From positions 237,503 through 301,502 of the forward strand of contig JANFNE010000063.1 of NCBI GenBank assembly GCA_024867545.1: a stretch of DNA of 64,000 nucleotides, written 5' to 3'. Shown piece by piece: positions 1-11,923 of the stretch; position 1 is the first letter of the stretch, and each line of letters opens with the position of its first letter. The translations under genes were made by a program, and so were the position numbers. The notes under the pieces are model-generated. The model had not been told where the DNA came from, did no database searches, and worked only from the letters and a program-made list of their open reading frames with translations. This stretch comes from Phytopythium helicoides. Lineage: Eukaryota; Oomycota; Peronosporomycetes; Pythiales; Pythiaceae.

Positions 1-299
1 TTGGATTGGGTTGGATTACTTACTAAAATTGATATTTTGACGATATAGCCTCTCATGTAATTTCTCTAAACTCAACCTCAACAGAGTTTTTATATATATC
101 AAAAAATGTAAAATCGATTACCTCTATAATTAAAATTTCGAAAGTGAATGTTGCTTGTGTCGGTCACAAACGACCTTCACGAAACGTTCAAGCGACACTA
201 CCCGGATAACTGATGGTTACTGACAAATCGTTTTTAATATTCGTGGGGTTGGCGTTGAATTGAAGATGGTCAATGAGCATCACACAACGACAGGGAACT
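1..299. other. AT-rich left flank, no gene seen
   Basis: AT-rich sequence with short A/T runs and no credible reading frame. It lies downstream, in the transcriptional sense, of the minus-strand Helitron gene and could hold that element's 3' part. I found no convincing CTRR end preceded by a GC-rich hairpin here. Confidence 0.4.
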
Positions 300-300
300 G

Positions 301-409
301 CTCCTGCTCCTGCTCCTGGCTGCACTCGTGCTCGTGCTCGTGCTCGAGCTCGAGCTCGTGCTCGTACTCCTGCTCGTGGTCGTGCTCGTGGTCGTGGTCG
401 TGGTCGTGG

Positions 410-450
<41 letters not shown>

Positions 451-606
451 GTCGTGCTCGTGGTCGTGCTCGTGCTCGTGGTCGTGCTCGTGGTCGTGCT
501 CGTGCCCGTGCTCGTGCTCCACCTCCTGCTCGTGCTCGTGCTCCACCTCCTGCTCGTGCTCGTGCTCCACCTCCTGCTCGTGCTCCTCCTCCACCTCCTG
601 CTCTTG
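301..606. repeat. TGCTCG/TGGTCG hexanucleotide microsatellite
   Basis: About 300 bp of imperfect 6-mer repeat (gctcgt, ggtcgt, later gctccacctcct variants). It stays open in several frames on both strands, giving Arg-Ala/Arg-Gly, Ser-Cys, Val-Leu or His-Glu dipeptides. Being open everywhere is what a hexamer repeat does by itself, so I call it a microsatellite and not a gene. Confidence 0.85.
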
Positions 607-735
607 CTTGCGCTTCTAACTACCGTCAGCTTACATGCAGTATTCAAATATTCAAAATAAGAGCTTGGTGCCATGGTGGCAATTTCTACAGTAACTGAAC
701 CGCAAAACGACACATTCATTGCGTTTGCACTACGT

Positions 736-3700
736 CTACTGGTCTAACAACGCAAGTCGACTATTTTCTCTCAACACATCTTCTCGTGGCGTGAAGTACT
801 TTAGGAAACTGGGAGTTATTGGCGACATCAAATACAACTGTCGAAGTGTTCGCACACGGGTGACGGCCACATAGAATGATGAGCGTTGAGGTCGGAGTCT
901 TGTCTGGTGCCGAAGTGGGCCAAGTATCATTTTTTCAACAGTCAATCCTTGGCACTTCTCTGTTGTAAGAGAAAACGCAGGAACTATCGGAACTTGTGTA
1001 ATTGTGACTGAGAATGATCGATTTGGCAGCCGAATATTTACCCCCGTTTCAGCTCTTTTGCATACTGGGACCACCCCGACAGGCAAATCGGGGAAGAACT
1101 GGACTGCCGCATAGTTGTGAAGCTTCATGTAGACGACACCTGGAGGAACGGAATGAGTGCATATCTCAATACCGTCAATAGTATCTACTCGAACAGTGTC
1201 ATCATCTCCAGGTTGAAAGCCAACAACGTCGCCAATGGTTCCATTTGCTAATTTGAGGGCAGGTGACACGTTCTTTGTGCATTGAACTGGAGATCCAAGT
1301 GCAAACTCCAACCATAACGGCATATTCCCTGACTTGTCATCACGGATCAGTGCAATAGCACTAACCTCGTTCGGTTTCATCGCAAATCGCGGCCTGGTTA
1401 CAATTGCCGGAAATCGGTGTAGCGCAGTCGATACTCTAGAACAATACGCTCGAAGTGTGGATGTGTTGAATTCTACCCGCAGCGTGTTAGAAGCCACGAT
1501 AATTGGGCAATATCCTTTCAGCAGTTCGCGACCATGCCTCCAGTTCTCCCTATAAGCAACTTGATTTACAAAATCGATGTCTGCCTGGAGATACTCGCCG
1601 TATCTCCACCGGCTAAGTATGTCCCGCCAAACTGGATCAGCTTGATGGCGCATATTCTCCGTCAGCATTACGACTGAATTGACGTGCCTGTATGCTTCAA
1701 CACCTCGGACACGATCGAAATAAGCTGCTGACTCCATTTCCCTGGCTGTAAATGATCCAAGTAAATCTACAAGCTCCACAAACGAGGGTTTCCCTGCAAC
1801 TGGAAGCTGCTGGAGCCAATCACCAACAAGGAGAATATGAATACCTCCAAACACGGAAGACGGTCTTCCCATAAGTTTTCTTAGAGAAGAATCTATCATA
1901 CCCAGTATTTTCACATCGCATGTCGATATTTCGTCGATGATGAGTAAACGAATCCGAGCAAACTGTTCTTTTTGCTGTGTAGTAGGCATCCATTGCTTGT
2001 TATTGTGCACTCGCCAGCCAAACAGTTTATGGATCGTTTGCCCATCGGCAGCTTGTGCAGCGACGCCTTGATATGCTGCTGTGGCAACAGCATCAGAGAT
2101 ATTCCACTTGTTAGCCAGAGCTTGAACTGCTGCAATTACTCGGCTTTTACCAGCTCCAGGAAGCCCTCCAAGGAACCCAACCATCTGGTCTTCGTTGCCA
2201 ACCAACTCTGATGCTAATAGTTTGCGTCCAACCATTGAAAATGCTTTTTTTTGTTTGGGATTCAACCGAAAAGCTGATGCTGTTTCACTAATTGATGGCA
2301 TATCGTTGAGCTCATCAGGATTCTCAGGAAGACGTTGTGAGGCCTCACCATTTAAGGTATCTTGATCATATATGGCATGATTGAGCAACTGAACACGAGT
2401 CGGCTGATCTGAAATTTGCCTTGGAGTTATTGACGACAATGGGCGTCTAGTCTGGGTAGCGCAAATGTCTGCTTCTGCTACTCGTCGTGCGATATCTTCT
2501 GGTGAGAGTTCTGGTAGTCTTATCGGTACTAACCCATCATCAACCGATATGGCTGCAAGTTCCGCACATGCCTTCGCATTATCTATCATTTCAACATACT
2601 TCATTGATTGAATTGGTGTATGAACAATGTTCTCGAGATCGTTCTCTTCGTCACCTTGAAGATCAAGAGCATCGTCCGGATCAGAGTCTGATAGAATGTC
2701 ATCGTCATTACCAAGTAAATCTTCATCTTTACCATCACTTTTGTAGCTGTTATACCGCGCAACATCAGCGTCAGGCTGAGACCTAGCCAGATCACGAGAC
2801 GTATAATAGTCGTTGTTAAAAGCAACGTATGACCTTGCACTTTCTGGAGCTGAGTTTTCCCACCAATGGTGAAAAAGCTGATCGAACGAAACGAGCGAAG
2901 ATGTGAATTCGTCTGCACTTCGAAATGGCTTGAAAAGTACCATTAACGAGCGCTGATATCGCAGAGTATCATCTTCATGAAGATCTTGGCGCCGCATGTC
3001 AGGAAGCCGTTTGTGGATCACAGTCACTAGTTTCACAGTAGGTTTCCGATGAAGTGAGTGCGATGCTCCTTGCGGGTGGTAAGAACTGAATCGCAGTCCT
3101 TTTGTACCTTTCCTTCGCTCCCATTGAGCAGCGAATTCCATCAAATTAAGCTTCTCCAATTCTATAGGTCTCAGTGTGTAGTCATAAAACATGCTGGCAG
3201 GTTTGAAGTTTCGTTGACTAGCATCACTTTCGAGCACAACATCTACACTGCTTTTGTGATCGAAAATAGATGACAACATAGCTCGAAGATGAATCCTGAC
3301 AAATTGGTGAGAGGAGTAAGTGGCCGAACTGTTTTGAATGTAAAGACATGCCATTGGCGCAGAGACTTCATGAGGATTAGACAGCGTGCAGCACATGGAC
3401 TGAACTCGGCGGCGACCAGCAGCTGCAGGATTGAGAATATCATCACTAAGATTGCGGTCAGATTTCTGCAACGCATGCAGGTGCAGCGCCCACGGGTTTT
3501 CTATGGACTGTTGGTGCTTGGTTGAGTACTTGATCATGTAGAACGACTTCTCAGGGCCTATACTCACAAAAAGCATTGTAAGAATTTCGACAGAGAGACC
3601 TAGTGTTTTAAGCGAAGACCGGTACCTTCTCCTGCTCCTAAGAATTTGATGTCATGGTTGCATTTGAATACTGCATTGACGAGTGGAACGTACGTGTTAA

Positions 3701-6505
3701 GGTACTCATTCCCCTTATTGCGTTTCGTCTCGATTCGATTTTCGTTTGTCCAACGGGTGTTGTTGCACACTTCCTTTGGCATGAACATCCTACAAACATC
3801 TCCTCTAGGAGTTCGTTTTGTGATCTTAAAACAGGAGCGAGAATGAAACCAGTGATGAACTTGATATGCCATCAATGCACGCGTGGTTGACGCTGCTGCT
3901 TCTGACGTGGTAACGTCCAGCGAAAGCGGCTTGGAGCATGCTATTAGGTGAGCGATATTCGCGTCAGATTGCTCATGAACGCCATTTTCTTCTTCCAAAC
4001 GTTTAACGTGCTTCTCAATCAATTGTTTTCCTCCATATTTACTTTTGCATTGGTTGCAGACGGTGGTCGTTGTTGGAAGACCACGTAATTGTTGTTTTCG
4101 AAACGCTTGGCGTTCAAACTCGCATGGGTCGAGCTCGCTGCAACCGCACTCAGGACAACTATTGGTGTTTATTGGGACACATGAACTTGCGATACTGTCA
4201 ACATAAGCAACCATGACATCTCGAAATCGCTCGGAGTCGCACATCGAGTAGTATTCTTCGACTGTTGCTGGCATCCCGTTTAACCATATCAGCATGTGGG
4301 CATGAAGAGATCCCGTTGAGCCCTGAGATTCTACTGATGCAAAATATGCTTTCGTTCGACCAAACAAGCCTGGTTGCTCTCTTGATGACCCCTTATCAGC
4401 GTTCCAGTTGAGGAACACATCGATGAATAGCTTCATTAAAATGTCAAAGTACCTATTAGACGAACAAACTGTTAGAGAATGGAAAAATGCACCATTGGAA
4501 GTTTAACCTCACACCTTGCACACGCGGATGGATTGTCAGCTGCGAACTGTCCGAGTCGAGCTCGAGAGTACATCAAGCTTAACTCAGCGTTGACTTGCAT
4601 TGCAGCCATAATATCCTCCGAAATTTCTCCTCCTAAGTATCCAACATGGTATGTGCTCGATGAGTCAGGAGACAGAGTAAAAAACAATGTTGGTTGGCCA
4701 AATTGTAACTGCATCGTAAACAATTCAGCACGTGCTGCAGACCGTTCTTCGTTGGATCCCCAGTATGCTCGCATTCCTGTAGAGATACTGGAGCACAACT
4801 CGTGCAACCCTCTATCAAACGCGGGGCGAGATGGAAGTGGCTGACGATCTGCAATTGCTTTCATTCGTTGTTCTTGATATGTCACGTACTCTTGAAGCTG
4901 CTCACGCCTGACTGACGAAGCCAATTCCATTGACCCAGGAGCCACTTTTGCTCTGATGTAGATTGCTTGCAAAGTGTTATGCCTAGCAATTACGTCAAAT
5001 GCGACCAAGCTAAACGACTTGTGTTTGGCATGCTTTCGTGACGAGAGTCTAAGACAATATTTCACGAACTCGTGAAGACTAATTGCAATAGAACGAGGCT
5101 CATCGAGTCCACCACGACCAAAAGGAAATAATTCACAAAAAGCATAAGACCAGAATGCGGGGTCAAAGTCCGATAGAATACTAGACGATCGATAGACAAC
5201 TGCAGTTTGCTTGTGAAGAACTTGCTGGATTGCGGGGAGAGTTTCAACTTGGTCAAAACTACTTAAAACACTCACTGAAGCCTGGTCAAATTGCTCGTCA
5301 GCCCTAGCAACCCTATGATGGGCTGGAGAAGGAGCGTTATGGCGCCAAGTTGCAGAATCAAGCTCCGCAGAGCCAATTGCTGCACCAATAGCTGGAGCAG
5401 AATCTAGTTGATTGGGGTCACGCGTAACTACGCGTGCACTTGAATCAACGTCGTTATCTGGGTTAGTACAATCAATGACGACACGGGTTCGCGCCACGTT
5501 AGACTCCCATTCGTCAACTTCTTCGACTTGAGCATAAAGGCGATTGTTCTTTTTGTACCACGCTAGTTGGTTCCGAAGAATCTCTGTCCGAACATCATAC
5601 TTCTTGTACGTGGCTGCTTTTTGCGCACTTGTCATTGCTCCCACCATTGTAACACCAATCACACCGTCGCGTACCACATCTCGAGGAAGAAGATCTGCTG
5701 GAGGTGCAGGGTCCGCGCGAAAGAAATAAGCGTGGGATCGAAGCGAGCTATGCTTTCCTCCTCGAATAACCGAGATAAAGTGCATCGGTTGAGATAGATT
5801 CAGCATAGCATTTTCAGTAAACGTAGTACCTTCAAACTCAGCTGGTAAAGTGCCGATATATAATCCGTTCGCAATTGCAAACTTTGGTGGATGAATGAGT
5901 CTCTTGTTAGCAAGTGATTTTAGACAAGCCTCACACAGCTGGATAAACACATTGCTGGTTGCTCTGATGCCTGCTCTTGATATCAAGCATCCTGCTAGGG
6001 CCGGGCAGATATCGGAGACGTCATAGAAGATTTTCAATTCTTCAGGAATGTTACTTGGTGCTCTCAGCCGCGTTTTCATTGCCCGAATCAGCTCTGGGCA
6101 GTTATCAGCGCGCTTTCTCTGTATACGACTTGCAGAATGAAAGCAGTCGCACACAGAGCACACAGCCTGTTGGAGCGATATCGAAGAAAGGCGTTCACTA
6201 CTAGTTTTGTAAATCTCATCACATACACCCTGAAAGTTTTGGAGAAATGCGCGAATGTTTTGGACAACAGGACTTTCGGTTTGACGAGCAGCACGTCTCC
6301 GAGCTAGGTGATTCAGTCGCCCATCAGGTGAAAGATTTGTTCTCGCACTTCGTTTGCGGCTGCGTTGCTGTTCTCGAGCTTGTATACGAGAACAATAAAG
6401 ACAGGCAGCACAACCAGATCGTCGTCTTGTGATAGATGAAGACTGACCACTGCATGTGCACTGGGAAGGTAATGTAGAGTTTCCCGTCAACTCTCCCTCG
6501 TTCAT
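736..6505 (-). mobile_element. Helitron (autonomous-type), coding portion; termini not located
   Basis: The segment encodes a complete Rep/helicase of Helitron type. Helitrons transpose by a rolling-circle-like mechanism, lack inverted repeats, start with TC and end in CTRR after a small hairpin. The gene is on the minus strand, so the 5' end should lie right of 6505 and the 3' end left of 736 or outside the window. I could not assign either terminus, so the limits given are those of the coding region only. Confidence 0.75.
736..6505 (-). CDS. Helitron Rep/helicase (RepHel), three exons
   Basis: Replication initiator plus helicase that would nick, unwind and transfer the Helitron strand. I read three exons: 6505-4515, 4452-3626 and 3557-736, separated by GT-AG introns of 62 and 68 bp. 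Together they give 5,640 nt, a multiple of three, or 1,879 residues. Splicing restores conserved Rep sequence exactly where the raw frames break. Landmarks: HUH motif LHAHML (His about 714 and 716), NHDIKFLGAG just before intron 2, paired tyrosines YMIKY (about 946 and 950) just after it, Walker A GLPGAGKS (about 1404-1411), Walker B LLIIDE (about 1481), GDWLQQLPV, TEKCQGLT and FYVAVTRVR, the Pif1/SF1B series. The N-terminus is Cys/Arg rich. The start is the ATG at 6505. With both introns removed no stop or frameshift remains, so it may be functional or recently so. The alternative, three pseudogene fragments, is less likely given the splice-site and phase agreement. Confidence 0.85.
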
Positions 6506-7237
6506 TGCTCTGTGATACTAAAACGATTTATGCTGCAGTGACCCCGGGCGGATGAAGAAGATATCAAGCCTGAAGAGGGCATTTTCTAGTAAGCCCAAAG
6601 GATACGCGTGCAAGCCGTTCCTTACTTTGAGCTTGCATCGAAAAAATGGTTGTTATGTTGTGAAACTCAGCCCAAGCAAGGTAATTACACGCGAGCAAAC
6701 ATCTATTCACTCCAGCATTCCAGTTCGGCTTCCAGTTCGGCTTCATGTAAGTCACCTTCTTCGTGCTGTGTGGATGACGCTGAGTAACTTGTAGCCTACC
6801 TCACGCAATCAGACTAGATACCATGGCCGCACTTGTACTGCCGGCGAAGCCAGCACTACCACACTACCACTTATGTACTCTGCCATTCATGATGGCTCCA
6901 TCATCATCTGAAGCAAGTACAAGTCGTCACTGTTCTGTGAAGGTTATGCCAACATTTCCACGACAGCTTTTGAGATACAGGTAGCCTTCTGATTGTGAGA
7001 CACACGATGAATTAAACTAGACTGCTGATTGCACAAGGCAAGATACCGGACCCAAATCGTGTGAGGGCTGACGCCATCATCTAGGGAAGTGTCTTTTGTA
7101 GTCAAAGGTATGTGATCGCGTCAGCAACGCCGCATATTTTCAAATCCACGGAGCTGGTGAATATTGTTTGATGGTATTTGCGAAGTGAGTGCTGCCCAAA
7201 GCACTTTTCAACTTTCCTGCTTTCAGCCATCAGCCCA
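6506..7237. other. Spacer upstream of the Helitron gene, no gene seen
   Basis: Short frames only, none with recognisable motifs. It should contain the Helitron promoter and possibly its 5' terminus, as well as the promoter of the plus-strand gene starting at 7238. A short tandem duplication (ttccagttcggc repeated, about 6718-6743) is the only structure noted. Confidence 0.4.
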
Positions 7238-8134
7238 ATGAACGAGCTACAGCGGGATATACAAGACGAGCTCCGCCACGCTTTCGAGAAGCCCAGCGCA
7301 ATTGTGGACCTACTGAGCGGCGCACCCGACAATATCCCCACATCGATAGCAATTGACATGTTCATTGCTTTTCGAGAGGCATTTTCAGGTGGCTGGGTTC
7401 TGTGGATGGCAAGCGAGGAACTTAATACGTTGACTTCTGCGCAGAGAGCCAAACTCCCGTCCACCAGCTTTGAGCTCCGCGCGAAACATCTTTTTCGCTT
7501 GTCCCTCTGGACAAGCAGTTACAAGAAACGTGATTCCGATGCAATGGACATATCCAATGTTCCGGATGGCACTGAGATCTACGTTGGGCGTGTCACGGGA
7601 TTGAATTTGTTTGATCCTGCGCACTCGTCAGTAAAGATGGGACAAGGCAACGCGACCCGGTTTGAAGTGGTAACGCGAGTTGACTCGGATGACTCCGACG
7701 ATGACGCCAAAGTAAACGGCATGCGAAGCGAGAGCAGCCAGCTGGAAGGGACTGATAGTGAGCGCATAAGCCAGACATCGGACGTTCAGCAAGACAGCGG
7801 GAGTAACTTGGGTGTCAAACCCGAAACTTCGAAAGGCAAAGGAGCTAGCCAAGTTACTTCGAGGGCCAACCATTGCATCTCCAAAGACAACGCGACTGCA
7901 GATGAGTGCCTGAGTATTCAGGATCAGGCCGCACACAAGAAGAATGACATCAACAAGCCGCTTGACGTCATGACGCGTCGTGCTGCTCACTCTCAGTTGA
8001 CTGATAAGAACGAGACCACGGTTGAGGATGAATGCAAGAGTGAGTGCAGTGATCCAAAGGGCGATGTCAACCATACCTTGGGTGTGACGAAGGTCGAGCG
8101 TACGCGGTCGGCGAAGAAGCAACGCCAAAGTTGA
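7238..8134 (+). CDS. Hypothetical acidic protein, 298 aa
   Basis: Not recognised. The frame is open from 7178, but I prefer the ATG at 7238 (MNELQRDIQ) because a pyrimidine-rich stretch ending in CAG lies just before it and the upstream residues look non-coding. Residues 1 to about 140 look globular with helical, hydrophobic segments (IAIDMFIAFREAF, GGWVLWMAS). The rest is hydrophilic, Ser/Asp/Lys rich and probably disordered, with DSDDSDDD early and a basic end (RSAKKQRQS) that could be a nuclear localisation signal. It lies 732 bp from the Helitron gene in divergent orientation, so it might be Helitron cargo or an unrelated repeat gene. Coding status itself is moderately certain: an almost 300-codon open frame in otherwise gene-poor DNA. 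Confidence 0.45.
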   Translation: MNELQRDIQDELRHAFEKPSAIVDLLSGAPDNIPTSIAIDMFIAFREAFSGGWVLWMASEELNTLTSAQRAKLPSTSFELRAKHLFRLSLWTSSYKKRDSDAMDISNVPDGTEIYVGRVTGLNLFDPAHSSVKMGQGNATRFEVVTRVDSDDSDDDAKVNGMRSESSQLEGTDSERISQTSDVQQDSGSNLGVKPETSKGKGASQVTSRANHCISKDNATADECLSIQDQAAHKKNDINKPLDVMTRRAAHSQLTDKNETTVEDECKSECSDPKGDVNHTLGVTKVERTRSAKKQRQS

Positions 8135-9520
8135 TGCTAGCAACTCGGATTGTGATTGTCGCGGCTCTTACGCGTAGCCAAGGTTCTCTGCATATGTCCA
8201 TGCATTGTCGGATGCAGGCGCAGCTCCAATTAGCAAATGATGGAGAGACAAAAGTGGTTAGTGATTGGTGATTGTTTCACCTGATTAATTGCTAATATGC
8301 TCTCTAGCTGAGGTTGCTTGAACGGTTCTCTATGTGGCATTGATTCGTGGTTTAAAAGATACATCCTCTTGCTTAATTTGCCCCGCACCACGCCCTCTGT
8401 GCCTTTGCTAACGATCCATCTCACAGGGTAGAACTCATACATTTACTGTTGCATACAATTTCGTGGACCAAACCATCAAAATCTCCTCACAAGGATGGCT
8501 TTTTCTACTTTGATTTCTCCTACGTAAAGAGCGAAAAGAGATTTTCGTCAAGTCGTAATGCACGCTGGGTGAGATGGAGATATCCATCATTAGTGTCTAG
8601 TGCGTCGCAGTAAACAAATGGTGTGGAGTCAGGGTTGACAGTTAATACGTTCTGTATCGCTGCCTATCAAGGTCGACGAAATTTCTTCCCAGATGCGCGA
8701 GCTCTCCTGTCTGATGGTCATTCGCTAAATCGACAACGACATCAGGAATGGTTTGTTGTAATGGAGGCTGGATACCCACGTTACAATTGTAAAGACCGGT
8801 GGAGTGCAGGGTGGACTTTTGAAACCCGGACAACGATCTCTTCGGCCGTTGGTCAGCTGGCAACGGTAGATATTTCTGACGAAGTACACTAGTCATTCGT
8901 TACGTAACCGTCTGCATGCTTTCATCTTAAGTGGAGCGATGATCCACCGTTTTCAAAACAATTCACTTTGACGTAAGATTTCTCGGGAGTAAACTCTCTC
9001 ATTTCCCCGTGTTCCATCGGTACACACTACAACCGGCATAAGGTAGAATATGGTGAACATTCCGACAATATCGAAATGATGACTTTCTAATAACATCCAA
9101 TGGGAGCGCGTCTTCTAATCTTTCATCCAATCGCAGGTGATAAATCTCATTTATCAATCAAATCACGTTTTTAGTTCCGATAGTTCCTACCATTATTCAA
9201 ACGGACGGGGTAAACGAGCAGCTTGTGCATGATGACATCGAACTAGACTCTACAGGCGCGCGTTTCATTGGTGTAATGGACAGGCTTGACTTGTATATAG
9301 CGCTTGGTGAAGGCAAGAGAGGCTAGCCATCTCTACCAATTGTTTATAACCTACTTTGGACGGGTGAAAAACTGGCTCATTGAACGCCATTGCCACCTCC
9401 GACCTCTAGTAGAGTCTCCACTTAAAAAAAGGCAAGACGCTAGAGAGCTTTCGTCTAAAACATGAGTATGATGACTTTGTCCATAAAACTTCTGCATGCA
9501 CTAAAGATATCCTGCGTAGT
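8135..9520. other. Gene-poor spacer, no supported feature
   Basis: No frame longer than about 90 codons and none with recognisable motifs. Base composition is mixed and stop codons are frequent on both strands. Probably degenerate repeat DNA, but I cannot assign a family. Confidence 0.4.
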
Positions 9521-10265
9521 ATGAATTATCTGTTTACTAATCCTGTCAGCTCAGTCGACTACCAGGACGCTGCGCTGGTCTGCTTAATGTGGCACAGCTT
9601 TAGGCTATGTGAGGAAACAATACCTCTTCATCTCTGCGACTGGCGAGTTCTTCATGCGGCTCATCCGCGTGAAAACGGCGCAAGAACAAGATCTGGTGCT
9701 CATATCGGACAAGGGAAACCTTCTTACCTGTCCACTTTTTTGTGTTGGCGGCCGCGCTGGTTATGCAATGTGCACCGAGCGTAGTACTGCTCACCCAGCT
9801 CCCAGATCTACGTGCGCCATTGGTCATCCCAATGTAACCGACTGTGCCACTCCGTGAGCGTCTTGATTCTGCTGCAGCGCTCGATATCTGCTTTGACAAC
9901 CCATTGTTAACGCCTTCGTCTTTCAACCAAGCACGCCAGCACCTGTACCTGGTCCAAGCATTGGTGTACGTAAGTACATTGATCGGTTTTTCGTCGCATC
10001 AGCATGCCGGAAAAATCAACACAGAACGCAATGGAATTGTTACTGTGTGGCGAGGAGCATGATCTCTATAAACAAAAGCTTTGCCTTCATGTTTAACACG
10101 CCCCGCGAGGACCGAAAAATTGTCTCTGAGCGGGTGGGAAGCTGTGGTGTTCCCGTCCATTTAACGTCGCGATGGTGGACTGCACCGCACTTGAACAGCT
10201 TCGACGTCTGCAAGCCAAACTCTTTCATTCCTGTGTCGACTCAGCCGACGTTAGTCTCGACGTGA
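9521..10265 (+). pseudogene. Decayed tyrosine-recombinase-like repeat protein
   Basis: Fragments in shifting frames resemble a protein family that is repeated in oomycete genomes. DAALVCLMWHSF lies at about 9560-9600, YLFISATGEFFMRLIRVKT with QEQDLVLISD from 9621 in another frame, TPAPVPGPSIGVRKYIDRFF near 9935, and KSFAFMFNTPREDRK near 10077. Order and spacing fit one original gene broken by several indels and stops. From memory the family resembles tyrosine recombinases of Crypton/DIRS-type elements; that assignment is inference, and I do not see the catalytic Arg-His-Arg-Tyr set. No flanking element ends were found. Confidence 0.4.
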
Positions 10266-11788
10266 CCACCTTGGTGCTCGATTGTCTGACAGCGTAACTG
10301 GTGCGGTATTTCGAGCAAGTCAAGTCCTATAATCCAACTGTTCCTCTTGTTCTCCGTGTTGAACACTGCGCGGTTGAAGCCCAAGTCTCTCTGGTTGAGC
10401 TGCTTGCTTGGTCCATCGCGCTGCAGCGCGAGCACGATCAAACAACCGGCCCAATAAGCCACGGGAAACTAGAAACCAAGGCGCTTTGCTGCTCTGAACG
10501 ACATGACGTTGTCATTTAATGGCTTATCGAGCTCAACCGTCGTCAAGGTGAGCGGCTACGTGTTGTAGAAGTTGTGCTGCTAGGAAAGCGAGCTGTGACA
10601 CCTGGGGATTAACAAGTAAAAGCACAAAATCAACACGAAGTGACCAAGAGCGAAAAACGCAAGCGCTGAAAAGCTGCGCCGACTCACCTCTCTGACGTTT
10701 CGTATGCTTGATTTGCTGGTGTCCAGCGGGGGTGGGATGACTCCAATAAGCACAAGCGATCGGAGTGCAGGATGCTTGTGGCATACGTGTATCTGTTACT
10801 TAGTAACGGGTTAGATCTCTGCAAACATACTGAAACATACCGAGATAGAGTAATGGAGCTAGGCCGCTCTACTTCATTTGTTGTCAAGTTGGTAGTTCAC
10901 CTTACTTAAAGTCGATCTCAAATTCACCCAGGCGAGAGCTCCTATCATGCAATTAAAGTTTTTAGCACATCATGGACAATGCATTCGTGTGATGAAGAGG
11001 TGTCCTGATGCCAACAGCAAACAACTAGCGGGGAAACCCCACATCAACTTGCACATCACACAAGAAACTCTGTTGCGTCGACAACTTATCATCAACGCGA
11101 TCATTCACGGCAATAGATTTTATCCTGACGGCATCCAGACATAGGCCTTAACTGTCTCCAAGCTTCGTAGTCTGGTGACGAACTATTAGAGATCAAGTGC
11201 TGGTAGAATGTAGCTTAGACACCAGGTCTATGAAGGCGAACCAGATAATCATCAGAGGTTCGCTAAGTGCTCTAAAAGAGGGTATCTCTTTTGCGCAGCA
11301 GAAGTACTCGTTTGTATTTTGGAAGATCAACTAGTCTACACGAACTTTCACCAGCAAGCAAGCGCTAAGCATTTCGCTCGGTCGTTGGGGGAAAAGCACT
11401 CAATACATTGACCCCACCTCGCGCCAGTGTAGCTGGCAGCGAGAATGCCGGGTATGGCGTGGCGGGTTAACAGCTGAGCTAAACTGAACTACAAGAGCGA
11501 TGAAGTGCCGCAGCCTGACTAAATGCCGTCTAAATATGGTTTGGTTGGAAATAGCTATCTGTTTCGCTCTTGTGCGATCCTTCAGCACTGGGCGAGCCCC
11601 TGGCGCTTTCGTGTTCATTAAGTGTGCGGTGCTCTGCCGACCTGCTCAAAAGCCGTTTTCGGTAATTACACTGGCCAAAAACTCACAATTGCTTCCCCTT
11701 CGCCACTTGTCAGTCTCTCATTACACTCTAATACTGTACTTATGAATGAAGAAATATTCAGAGCTTCTCCGGGCAACGCACGGCATTA
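10266..11788. other. Gene-poor spacer before the tRNA array
   Basis: No reading frame above about 85 codons and no recognised motif on either strand. The sequence joins the first truncated array unit at about 11789 without direct repeats that I can see. Confidence 0.4.
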
Positions 11789-11835
11789 GTTGGTTTGTAT
11801 ATGTGTGTTTTAGTGTGAAGTGTTGCAATCATTCT

Positions 11836-11915
11836 GGTCAATTGGCCGAGCGGTCTAAGGCGCCAGTTTAAGGCACTGGTCTGAAAGGGCGTGGGTTCGA
11901 ATCCCACATTGGCCA
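11836..11915 (+). tRNA. tRNA-Leu(AAG), copy 1
   Basis: An 80-nt class II tRNA. The acceptor stem GGTCAAT pairs with ATTGGCC, with one T-G wobble at 3:70. The D arm is GCC/GGC and the anticodon stem CCAGT/ACTGG encloses the loop TTAAGGC, so the anticodon is AAG (Leu, CUU; also CUC and CUA if A34 becomes inosine). An 11-nt variable arm follows, then the T arm GTGGG-TTCGAAT-CCCAC and discriminator A. CCA is not encoded and there is no intron. The B box GGTTCGAATCC is perfect. Upstream lie a TATA-like tgtatatg and a CAA at -11 to -9. A Pol III TTTT stop lies 4 nt downstream. Confidence 0.97.
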
Positions 11916-11919
11916 TCTC

Positions 11920-11923
11920 TTTT
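11920..11923 (+). terminator. Pol III T-run terminator (example; same in every unit)
   Basis: TTTT begins 5 nt after the discriminator base (tctcttttccc). The same run follows all 21 tRNA copies. Confidence 0.75.

Noticed and set aside
260..719. Frames of 104-149 codons over the hexamer repeat
   Set aside because: Open on both strands in several frames purely because of the 6-mer repeat.
1..735. Helitron 3' terminus (CTRR with hairpin)
   Set aside because: Searched for it on the minus strand; no candidate combines CTRR, a GC-rich stem and a following T.
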